From: a virus
Virus record (IMG/VR): IMGVR_UViG_3300043446_001434
Location: 1 to 20,333 of that record
Direction: 5' to 3' (one strand)
DNA length: 20,333 nucleotides
Below are positions 6,936 to 12,253 of this stretch, one piece after another (positions within the stretch are counted from its first letter, which is position 1; every line of letters starts with the position of its first letter). A program made the position numbers and the translations under genes. Under the pieces are notes generated by a model. It had not been told where the DNA came from. It made no database searches and worked only from the letters and a program-made list of their open reading frames with translations.

Positions 6936-7193
6936 TTAATCAACTCGCGTAGTTAAAACATAGAGATCGTGCGTACCTGCGGCTCCTATTACGTTTAGTT
7001 CACATCCAGCTGGTACGGTGATGACTAACTTATCACCGTTATCTAACAGGAAACCGTTACTCGTCGTTACTCCAGTGTTACCTATATACGATGCACCTTT
7101 ACTATGTAAATGAACGTATTGCGTCACATTATCGATTGATGCGATCACTTGCGCGGTTGTCGTCACCGTAACCTTGCTACTTAGGACTGCCAT
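6936..7193 (-). CDS. Small probable virion protein, 85 residues, unknown
   Basis: The start ATG 7193 is preceded by GGAGAT. The sequence is rich in T, V, S and G and appears to be all-beta: VLSSKVTVTTTAQVIASIDN, GASYIGNTGVTTSNGFLLDN, DKLVITVPAGCELNVIGAAG, ending LYVLTTRVD. This resembles short beta-sandwich decoration or fibre-tip proteins in which a NGFLL(D/E)-G/N-D segment is common. It overlaps the glycosyltransferase by 17 bp, so the two are translated together. It is the last gene before the 118-base gap. The structural role is inferred from composition only. Confidence 0.7.
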   Translation of the reverse strand: MAVLSSKVTVTTTAQVIASIDNVTQYVHLHSKGASYIGNTGVTTSNGFLLDNGDKLVITVPAGCELNVIGAAGTHDLYVLTTRVD

Positions 7194-7923
7194 TACTTAT
7201 CTCCATCTCTTGTTCTGCGCTGTGATGCCTAGTCTTAACATACTTGGCATAATCTTTATGGTGCTCTTGGGTTAGCCAATAGCTTCTCTTATGTGGCAGC
7301 TGTACGCCAGTATGCGCGAACATCTTGTATCCAAGAGCCTTAACACGAATAGACCAAAAGATATCCTCACCTACCCAGGATCCATTAATGGGCATATCGC
7401 GATAGAAACCCCACATCGCTCCCTCGTTTTGTTGGTCAGCCGCTTCTCTCTGTTTCTCAAATACGGATCTATGTACGAGTATGCATCCAGTACCAGCCGC
7501 ATCGATCTCGATGATCTCATCCTCAGGATAATCGTGGACTGCATATAGCCCACCTTCAGTTCCTACTTTGAAAATACAAGGGACAGGCTCAGGATAAACA
7601 TTATTAGTCTCCCACGCTGCGTGGACGATTCCACTCACGATAGGTCGCTCATCTTTATCAGCTGCCGCGATTAATTTCTTAAACGCATCCACTTTAATAA
7701 TCTGATCTGTATCTATCTGCAATAGCCAGTCATCGGTCGTCTTTTCTAAGAATGTAGCTACAACCTGGTTACGCAGACGACTAATTACACCTGATCCTTC
7801 CAGGCTAATCAGCTGCCCTAATTGCGACTGGCTCCTAGCGATATCGATGATCGAGGTAGCGAATAACGACGTCCATACTCCAGGCGAGCAGACGCCTATC
7901 GATATCTTTTCTCGTAGATCCAT
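7177..7923 (-). CDS. Glycosyltransferase, GT-A fold (family 2-like)
   Basis: 248 residues from ATG 7923, with an AAAGGGA ribosome site. After an N-terminal strand (KISIGVCSPGVWTSLF) comes a helix, RLRNQVVATFLEKTTDDWLLQI, and then the metal-binding D-x-D motif at 71-73 (DTD), typical of nucleotide-sugar-dependent GT-A enzymes. Later GTGCILVHRSVFEK and GEDIFWSIRVKALGYKMFAH (acceptor-side acidic residues) and a C-terminal histidine-rich segment are seen. The donor and acceptor are unknown. Phage enzymes of this kind may glycosylate virion proteins, phage DNA or host envelope. The adjacent 85-residue protein is a possible acceptor, by proximity only. Confidence 0.85.
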   Translation of the reverse strand: MDLREKISIGVCSPGVWTSLFATSIIDIARSQSQLGQLISLEGSGVISRLRNQVVATFLEKTTDDWLLQIDTDQIIKVDAFKKLIAAADKDERPIVSGIVHAAWETNNVYPEPVPCIFKVGTEGGLYAVHDYPEDEIIEIDAAGTGCILVHRSVFEKQREAADQQNEGAMWGFYRDMPINGSWVGEDIFWSIRVKALGYKMFAHTGVQLPHKRSYWLTQEHHKDYAKYVKTRHHSAEQEMEISNGSPK

Positions 7924-7965
7924 AACTGTCCCTTTCTGTTACTTAATGGCACAAAATGTACCCTA

Positions 7966-8292
7966 TTAGTACCAATTATTGCGCTTATGGAACGCTAAAG
8001 CGCTACAGAAATCACCGTAACGATGGCGAACATAATTGATACCCCAATGGATCTGTAGCCTCGGTGATTTTCTAAATGCATCGATCTCGGCTTTTGTCTT
8101 ACCCTTCATATGTCTTTGTGGGATTCCGTAATCGTGTGTACGCGATTTCGCCTGTGGTCTCCAATTACTCTCTTTACGCCATAGTTCCTTCATACATTGA
8201 ATCTCGTATGTATGGACGTGTTTCGCTGCGTATTCCTGGTATTCAGCTGGAGAATTCATCATCATTATTAGACTTATCATTAATAGCTTCAT
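7966..8292 (-). CDS. Small lytic-transglycosylase-like protein
   Basis: 108 residues, ATG 8292 with AGAGG upstream. A short hydrophobic N terminus (MKLLMISLIMMM) may be a weak signal or anchor. The catalytic glutamate is likely Glu41 in WRKESNWRPQA, matching the E-S-x-W-x-P-x-A pattern of SLT domains. It is followed by YGIPQRH (the G-[IL]-x-Q motif) and a C-terminal YVRHRYGDFCSALAFHKRNNWY of the kind seen in actinobacterial and phage transglycosylases. It would cleave the glycan strands of peptidoglycan. It lies far from the M15 endolysin, so it may act in entry or as a second lysin. It overlaps the nuclease gene upstream by 50 bp. Confidence 0.75.
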   Translation of the reverse strand: MKLLMISLIMMMNSPAEYQEYAAKHVHTYEIQCMKELWRKESNWRPQAKSRTHDYGIPQRHMKGKTKAEIDAFRKSPRLQIHWGINYVRHRYGDFCSALAFHKRNNWY

Positions 8293-8692
8293 ATTCGCCT
8301 CTCGGTATGAGATAGAGGATCGCTTTCGCTAGATATTGACGGTTTTCGTCGAATGAGGCTATGCCAGTATTGCAGTCGTGGCAGAGTAGGCCTCGGATCT
8401 CTTGTGTTCTATGGTTGTGGTCTATTCCTAGACGACTTGTATCGTTATGTATGGCGCATATAGCGCATCGATAGTTTTGATTTTGTAGGAGCTGTTCATA
8501 ATCAGATTTTACCCTACGCAGTACCCATCTCGCCAAATTTCGGCAATTCTGACATTGATGGCGTCGTTTATTACGCGCCTTATTTACCCATCCAAATTTT
8601 TCTAAAGGTAGGATTTTGTCGCACGAGCGACAATGCTCCCATCCCTCAGGCGTCGGTTTCCTCGTCCGTCTCGTCATCATTCGCATCGGCAT
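8243..8692 (-). CDS. Recombination endonuclease VII-like nuclease
   Basis: 149 residues from ATG 8692; several other Met/TTG starts lie within 20 bases. Two zinc-knuckle pairs are visible. The N-terminal HCRSCDKILPLEKFG and CQNC form a four-cysteine cluster. A second module, RCAIC...LGIDHNHRTQEIRGLLCHDCN, has the D-H-N-H catalytic region of the endonuclease VII (His-Me finger) family. T4 gp49 of this family resolves branched DNA before packaging (established knowledge). Actinophages often carry such a gene near the packaging module. The start lies within the C-terminal codons of the acidic protein gene (overlap 47 bp). Confidence 0.88.
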   Translation of the reverse strand: MPMRMMTRRTRKPTPEGWEHCRSCDKILPLEKFGWVNKARNKRRHQCQNCRNLARWVLRRVKSDYEQLLQNQNYRCAICAIHNDTSRLGIDHNHRTQEIRGLLCHDCNTGIASFDENRQYLAKAILYLIPRGEYEAINDKSNNDDEFSS

Positions 8693-8861
8693 CAAGGCCT
8701 AACGCATATTGCCTATCTTTGGGATCCATCGAATTAAATAATACGAGGACGGCTGAAACGGATCTACTTAACATTGATTCGATTGCGTCAAATGACATTG
8801 ATTCATCTGTATTTATATCTGTAGAAACTTCACCGATAGAGATCGATATATTTAGAGTCAT
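8646..8861 (-). CDS. Small acidic protein, unknown
   Basis: 71 residues from ATG 8861, with AAGGGA upstream, and first in its transcription unit. The N-terminal half is mixed beta/alpha (TLNISISIGEVSTDIN, then FDAIESMLSRSVSAVLVLFN). The C terminus is strongly acidic (DADANDDETDEETDA). I do not recognise the family. The acidic end could mimic DNA or simply reflect the overlap with the basic N terminus of the nuclease in another frame. The good ribosome site and promoter-proximal place support a real gene. Confidence 0.65.
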   Translation of the reverse strand: MTLNISISIGEVSTDINTDESMSFDAIESMLSRSVSAVLVLFNSMDPKDRQYALGLDADANDDETDEETDA

Positions 8862-8920
8862 ACGGATCCCTTCACTGGTTTCCTTGTGTAGGTTCTATTG
8901 TAATTCTTTTTTTATTTATT

Positions 8921-8949
8921 TTTATAGATATACCCTGAGACTAGAGCAA
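8921..8949 (-). promoter_or_regulatory. Candidate sigma-70-type promoter for the late/packaging genes
   Basis: On the minus strand TTGCTC (8944-8949) is followed after exactly 17 bases by TATAAA (8921-8926), in an AT-rich tract, about 60 bases before the ATG at 8861. The -10 element matches consensus at five of six bases but the -35 at only three. It lies just downstream of the intrinsic terminator at 9124-9172, where a new promoter would be needed. Confidence 0.45.
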
Positions 8950-9123
8950 GAGGAGAAATGCCCCCCTACCCCCCATAAATTAAAAATCTTTTATGGTAGG
9001 TATGGAAGGATCTCTATAGCTCTGTCTAGGTATTTTTATACCCTTCGACCGTCGCTTTCGGAGTTCCTGCCCCCAGTCTCATCGACCAGGGCGGAATATA
9101 GACCCTGGCTCTGTCACCTTGTC

Positions 9124-9172
9124 AAAAAAGGCGAAAGGGACTGACACCGCACATAGTAGCCAGTCCCTCGCC
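9124..9172 (-). terminator. Rho-independent terminator of the DNA-metabolism operon
   Basis: On the minus strand GGCGAGGGACTG pairs with CAGTCCC-TT-TCGCC (plus-strand arms 9161-9172 and 9130-9143). This is a 12-bp stem with a two-base bulge and a 17-base loop, followed at once by six T. It lies 74 bases after the stop of the last early gene (9246). This is a textbook intrinsic terminator for leftward transcription. Confidence 0.92.
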
Positions 9173-9245
9173 ATTGGCCGTACCCTCAGTAGGCCAAGCC
9201 TTAAACGGCCTTTATAGCCGTCCTAATTGGTTTATCTATATCTAC

Positions 9246-9758
9246 CTATCCCTGCCTGCTCCAATAGGCTAAAAACGGCTTTAGAGCCTGATTCTGTGGC
9301 ATATATTGGTAGAGCCTGTCGCGTGGGATAAACCAGGTATTTTCATTGGGTAACTTGAACTCAGGGATGCGCCCCATTTTGACAGGTAGAAAACCTGCCA
9401 GGAATAGACGATCGATGGATGATCCTTGCACCAGGAAGGCGAGATCTCCATCCCTGTCATAAGTGCGCAGGATGAGGTTCTCACTCCTCGACCAGCGCAC
9501 CTCAACATTTTCGCCCACGTCAGCGAATTCCTTAAATGTGTTAAGACCATTCCACGGTAAATCTAATAAACGAGCTACAGCTATTTCGGCGCTGTATGCC
9601 ATCGTCATTTCCCACTTACGTTCGTGATCTGATTTCCAGGGAACGGCTCGTGTATGTGGTCTATCTGTTTTATTTTGATCTATCGACCAGCGGATAAATT
9701 CATCGGCGGCGTCTCGAGCTAGATCTTGATCTTGGGTGGACAGCTTTAGCGGCCTCAT
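9246..9758 (-). CDS. Conserved phage protein, PD-(D/E)XK nuclease-like
   Basis: 170 residues. An N-terminal helical part ends with AYSAEIAVARLLDLPWNGL, then FADVGENVEVRWSRSENLILR. The order Glu57 - Asp80 (ADVG) - E-x-R at about 85-87 resembles the PD-(D/E)XK nuclease arrangement with Arg in place of Lys. The later DLAFLVQG, LFLAGFLPVKMGR and WFIPRDRLYQ segments are typical of a family often found beside recombination and replication genes in actinophages. A nuclease working with the annealing protein upstream is plausible but not shown. It is the last gene before the terminator. The ATG at 9758 follows a GAGAGAAGG purine run. Confidence 0.65.
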   Translation of the reverse strand: MRPLKLSTQDQDLARDAADEFIRWSIDQNKTDRPHTRAVPWKSDHERKWEMTMAYSAEIAVARLLDLPWNGLNTFKEFADVGENVEVRWSRSENLILRTYDRDGDLAFLVQGSSIDRLFLAGFLPVKMGRIPEFKLPNENTWFIPRDRLYQYMPQNQALKPFLAYWSRQG

Positions 9759-9909
9759 CCTTCTCTCTCTTTAGGTATCTATGAACGTCATTAATTGTCT
9801 GAATGGACACATCCAGGGCGAAAAACCACAGACAACACTCGCAATATCGCCACGGTTTATCGCCTCGGATGCGGATCTGTAGGTCATCGAACGTTAGCTC
9901 TTTTTCCAG
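9700..9909 (-). CDS. Cysteine-containing reading frame without a canonical start; possible frameshift extension of the annealing protein
   Basis: Between the annealing protein and the last early gene there is an open frame of up to 69 codons (from CTG 9909 to TGA 9700). Its product contains ELTFDDLQIRIRGDKPW, then RYCECCLWFFALDVSIQTIN, then DVHRYLKREKDEAAKA and a serine/arginine-rich end. The W-x-Y-C-x-C-C-x-W pattern and the amphipathic helix look protein-like. There is no ATG, GTG or TTG before the cysteines; a GTG occurs only later. The frame is -1 relative to the annealing gene and meets it at a G_AAA_AAG sequence (9900-9906). The alternatives are a CTG start, a -1 frameshift giving a 290-residue fusion, or an assembly error. 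A 38-codon ATG ORF in another frame (start 9887) is less convincing. Confidence 0.5.
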   Translation of the reverse strand: MEKELTFDDLQIRIRGDKPWRYCECCLWFFALDVSIQTINDVHRYLKREKDEAAKAVHPRSRSSSRRRR

Positions 9910-10571
9910 GGCTTACCGTCCATTGATAAAGGCGTACAGGCCTCGCTATATGGCTTACGCTGGCAGAAAAGACCCTCGTATGGCTTACCTGTATTACTTG
10001 TACCGCTGCGGTAAATACGGCAGTCAAAAGAGCCGAATTTACAGTGCGCTTCTCCTCCAGGTGGTATCACTACTGGAGCAGGATCATTAGGTCGCTGCTC
10101 TTGTAAGAATTCTGCTAGAGCTGGACTCTCGGTTTCGACAGGTTTTAACGGTGGTACAGCTCGCAAGGTTGGCGCGACAGGTGCTACCTCGCTCGCTGTA
10201 CCAGGATTGCTATCGGCGCCCCATAAATCAAGAGCTACTCCAAAACGCATAGCAGCGTTTTTAATAGCATCACTGATAGCAGTCTTTACCGCGTCGGCTC
10301 CTTTTTGATGCGGCTCGGAGGCTCCATAACCGATTCGCGTTACGCCGCAGATTGTCAGCTTGATCCATAGACCGTTATGGTCGTCGAGTATCGGCATCCC
10401 AGTTTCACCGATCGCCATCGGTTGCCAATACCACGTCGGATCTACTGATATCAGGCGGTCGGTGACTACCGCGTGATTAATAAAGTTATACGACCGAGCG
10501 CCTACGACCTTTTTCTCGACTAGATCATCCTTAAATGAAGCGCGTAGAGCTTTAGCTTGTTTCTCGTCCAT
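9894..10571 (-). CDS. Rad52/ERF-type single-strand annealing protein
   Basis: 225 residues; the ATG at 10571 overlaps the stop of the gene before (TAATG). The N-terminal domain (1-118) has a basic start, a YNFINHAVVTDRLISVDPTW segment, strands around GLWIKLTICGVTRIGYGAS, then the hallmark helix GADAVKTAISDAIKNAAMRFGVALDLW. This is the Rad52-22-like/ERF core for ssDNA binding and annealing. A proline-rich linker (130-172) leads to a C-terminal cysteine module (Cys177, 184, 203, 212) with GKPYEGLFCQR and ending GKPWKKS, common in actinophage annealing proteins. It probably acts in recombination-dependent replication. The stop is overlapped by the -1 frame described at 9700-9909. Confidence 0.85.
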   Translation of the reverse strand: MDEKQAKALRASFKDDLVEKKVVGARSYNFINHAVVTDRLISVDPTWYWQPMAIGETGMPILDDHNGLWIKLTICGVTRIGYGASEPHQKGADAVKTAISDAIKNAAMRFGVALDLWGADSNPGTASEVAPVAPTLRAVPPLKPVETESPALAEFLQEQRPNDPAPVVIPPGGEAHCKFGSFDCRIYRSGTSNTGKPYEGLFCQRKPYSEACTPLSMDGKPWKKS

Positions 10572-11080
10572 TACTCGATCTCTTTTCGTCTCTGTGATTC
10601 AACATAATTATTGAGCCAGGGAAGCGACGTTAAACGATGCTCACGCATCGCATCGAGGACAACCTCACGTCCATCGGCAGCGAACCGAGTCGAGACGTAT
10701 GCTGGCTTTTGTTCAAGTCCGACGAAAGATAAGACCTCACCTGTCAAGGTGCTAAAGATCTGATTCTCGTGCGTGATAGCAAGAGTTTCAATAAATTTCT
10801 TTCGAAATGAGTCGCGTACTTTTGTCTCAGTCTCAGTCGAAAAATTCTCTAATACCCAGGTGAGAAGCGCCTTCTCATCGGTTATCACAAAAGCCATATC
10901 TCGCGATACAAGAGTTATTTTGGCTACCTCTTGATTATCGACGACGGCTTTCGTCATATCAGCGCCGACATTAGTTAGCTCATCTTTCGCTAATTCGCGT
11001 AGGTGATTAGTAGCCTCGGTTACTGCGTCTTTTATGACCGTAAGAGCTGCTAATTCAGCTGCGATTTCTTTCAGATTCAT
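10571..11080 (-). CDS. Conserved actinophage protein upstream of the annealing protein
   Basis: 169 residues from ATG 11080, chosen because ATGA overlaps the stop of the preceding gene; a GTG at 11113 would add 11 residues. The N terminus is a long charged helix (MNLKEIAAELAALTVIKDAV... to about 45). It is followed by a beta hairpin (QEVAKITLVSRDMAFVITDE) and a helical part, ALLTWVLENFSTETETKVRDSF. The C terminus has LDAMREHRLTSLPWL. I recognise it as a family often placed next to recombination genes in actinophages, but cannot name a function. Its own stop overlaps the annealing gene start. A helper role in recombination is inference. Confidence 0.75.
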   Translation of the reverse strand: MNLKEIAAELAALTVIKDAVTEATNHLRELAKDELTNVGADMTKAVVDNQEVAKITLVSRDMAFVITDEKALLTWVLENFSTETETKVRDSFRKKFIETLAITHENQIFSTLTGEVLSFVGLEQKPAYVSTRFAADGREVVLDAMREHRLTSLPWLNNYVESQRRKEIE

Positions 11081-11355
11081 CGGATCCACCGATACCAATA
11101 TGTCGCTAGACACTTGAGACAGATATCGAATTTATTGCATTTCTCGTAAAAGTAATGCGTAACGCCAAAGCGCTTAATCTGCGGCATCTTTTCTACACCG
11201 CAACAGCTTTCATTTTCGTAAAGAATATGGATACGATCACTTACACCGATCCGAGCTAGTTTCATAGCATCGTCAGGCATATTCGCCGCTAGATATGAAT
11301 AATTTTCGCGAGCCTCAGCCACAAGGCTAGACGGCGTGACAGTAGCGCTTTTCAT
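11077..11355 (-). CDS. Small cysteine-rich protein, possible zinc binder
   Basis: 92 residues. ATG 11355 overlaps the primase stop (ATGA), and its end overlaps the next start in the same way, so it sits inside a translationally coupled chain. The N-terminal half is helical (SLVAEARENYSYLAANMPDD). The C-terminal half has Cys51-Cys52, then Cys73-x5-Cys79-x2-Cys82 in EKCNKFDICLKCLATYWYRW, which could bind zinc. No family recognised. The position between primase-polymerase and recombination genes suggests a role with DNA, which is inference. Confidence 0.75.
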   Translation of the reverse strand: MKSATVTPSSLVAEARENYSYLAANMPDDAMKLARIGVSDRIHILYENESCCGVEKMPQIKRFGVTHYFYEKCNKFDICLKCLATYWYRWIR

Positions 11356-11816
11356 TTCGCACCTACTAGATCTCCAATGGGCTTGATATCGCTATCGTTA
11401 TCGACTGCGTATATCGCTCCGCTTGGATGCCGTGATGGAGCAGCTACGACGTAGCCGTTCCACTTGATATCGATACCTTCCCTAAATTTACCTGGAAAGG
11501 TCATCGATTGATCTGCCGAGTAGTAATAATGGAAGCCATTACCAGTACGGATTCGACGAGTCTCAGGTAGGCCGTCGATAGTTCCACCATTACGCAGATC
11601 CACATCGAGCACTACAAGATTAGATGCGCGGCAGGCAATTCCGATATTGATTTCAGGTTCAAGATGAAACCATTTCTCGATCATTTCGTAGTTATCCGTA
11701 GCGCTATAAAGGCCTCGAGGTGCAAGGCGCTTATGAGGCTGTTTAGCCTTGATGCCTAACGGCAATATATGAAAGCCTAAAAGCGAGTAGCTAATGGCGT
11801 AATTTTTAATCGTCAT
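11352..11816 (-). CDS. Stand-alone primase-polymerase domain (bifunctional primase/polymerase N-terminal family)
   Basis: 154 residues, just the archaeo-eukaryotic primase (prim-pol) domain. Asp71 and Asp73 (VVLDVDLRNGG) are the metal-binding acids, RTGNGFHYYYS (91-100) supplies the nucleotide-binding His96, and Asp116 in GIDIKWNGYVVAAPSRHPSG is the third acid. The N-terminal GFHILPLGIKAKQPHKR is typical. Most relatives are fused to a helicase domain; here that part is absent and no helicase gene is seen in the genome. It could prime replication or extend DNA, with host helicase and polymerase doing the rest. ATG 11816 overlaps the stop of the small membrane protein (TAATG). Confidence 0.88.
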   Translation of the reverse strand: MTIKNYAISYSLLGFHILPLGIKAKQPHKRLAPRGLYSATDNYEMIEKWFHLEPEINIGIACRASNLVVLDVDLRNGGTIDGLPETRRIRTGNGFHYYYSADQSMTFPGKFREGIDIKWNGYVVAAPSRHPSGAIYAVDNDSDIKPIGDLVGAK

Positions 11817-11983
11817 TAGATTCTCTCATTTCTCAGAGATGGATGACGACGTGCAGCTACGCGACCAGCTTTGAAACCGCGACTATGGCCGACGCTGTGA
11901 CCATAAAAATAACCAAGAGTAAAAATGGCTAGAAATAGAATAAATAAAATTGCGTCTGAATTGCGTGAAATAAAATCAAACAT
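11816..11983 (-). CDS. Small single-pass membrane protein
   Basis: 55 residues from ATG 11983, which overlaps the stop of the coiled-coil gene; the stop overlaps the primase-polymerase start. MFDFISRNSD is followed by one hydrophobic helix, AILFILFLAIFTLGYFYG (about 11-28), and a basic tail with HSVGHSRGFKAGRVAARRHP. The G-x-x-x-G-x-x-A-G-R pattern after a membrane helix is common in small actinophage proteins of unknown role. Overlaps on both sides support translation. Confidence 0.75.
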   Translation of the reverse strand: MFDFISRNSDAILFILFLAIFTLGYFYGHSVGHSRGFKAGRVAARRHPSLRNERI

Positions 11984-12158
11984 TTAATTTCATCTCCGCT
12001 TCAATAGCAGCGATTTCTTTGTTATTTTCTTCTATTGCAGCCAATAAAATCCGTATCTCGCGTCCTGAAACTGCCACGGATAAACGCTCTTTACAGTATG
12101 AATTATGGCCTTTTGCGATTGATAATTGTTTTTCTAATGCAGTTAATTCACGAAACAT
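11976..12158 (-). CDS. Small coiled-coil protein, first gene of the early module
   Basis: 60 residues from ATG 12158, preceded by AAGGGA at a good distance. A GTG 19 codons upstream is in frame but lies beyond the hairpin and has no better site. The sequence MFRELTALEKQLSIAKGHNS and the later IRILLAAIEENNKEIAAIEAEMK have heptad-like spacing, so a helical hairpin or coiled-coil dimer is likely. No function recognised. It is the first gene after the gap that follows the lysis region, and its ribosome binding site lies inside an inverted repeat (12167-12203). Confidence 0.7.
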   Translation of the reverse strand: MFRELTALEKQLSIAKGHNSYCKERLSVAVSGREIRILLAAIEENNKEIAAIEAEMKLNV

Positions 12159-12166
12159 TTTCTTGT

Positions 12167-12203
12167 CCCTTGTCGAGAGGGTTAAGGGAGCTTCTCGACA
12201 GGG
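12167..12203 (-). promoter_or_regulatory. Hairpin covering the ribosome binding site of the first early gene
   Basis: TGTCGAGA (12171-12178) and TCTCGACA (12193-12200) form a perfect 8-bp stem, continued past one bulged base by CCC/GGG (12167-12169 with 12201-12203). The 14-base loop also contains a TCCCTT-type sequence on the coding strand. The Shine-Dalgarno AAGGGA of the gene at 12158 is part of the 3' arm, so folding would hide it. The palindrome could equally be a repressor operator. Confidence 0.6.
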
Positions 12204-12253
12204 ATAAAGGTACACCTCGCCGCCGACGCCACAATAGACGACACGCCGTAACC

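Larger units (their letters stand above)
8862..9245. other. Main non-coding region (384 bp): terminator, structured DNA, candidate promoter
   Basis: No credible gene is seen on either strand. From the replication side it contains: a short ACGGC/GCCGT hairpin (9205-9221); the intrinsic terminator (9124-9172); a CCAGGG/CCCTGG inverted repeat (9086-9108); a GGTAT/ATACC palindrome (9029-9042); a CCATAAA/TTTATGG inverted repeat (8973-8996); an extraordinary C6-TA-C6 tract (8961-8974); and the candidate promoter (8921-8949). It separates the DNA-metabolism unit from the packaging unit and is the largest gap in the genome. Confidence 0.8.

Noticed and set aside
6482-6952. Plus-strand ORF of 156 codons over the terminase and HNH genes
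   Set aside because: It is antisense to two genes with strong support; its product is arginine/proline-rich, without a family look, and no ribosome site was found.
9029-9042. GGTAT/ATACC palindrome with a TATAAA-like element as a second promoter
   Set aside because: No -35-like sequence lies at a suitable distance upstream; it was kept only as a note in the non-coding region.
8719-9144. Plus-strand ORF of 141 codons reaching into the main non-coding region
   Set aside because: It is antisense to the acidic protein and runs through the C6-TA-C6 tract and up to the terminator. The product looks random, and every supported gene is on the other strand.
9771-9887. Minus-strand 38-codon ATG ORF in the gap after the annealing gene
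   Set aside because: It competes with the -1 frame that encodes a more protein-like sequence, and no clear ribosome site precedes its ATG.
9803-10090. Plus-strand ORF of 95 codons
   Set aside because: Antisense to the annealing protein; composition and lack of a ribosome site indicate a shadow.
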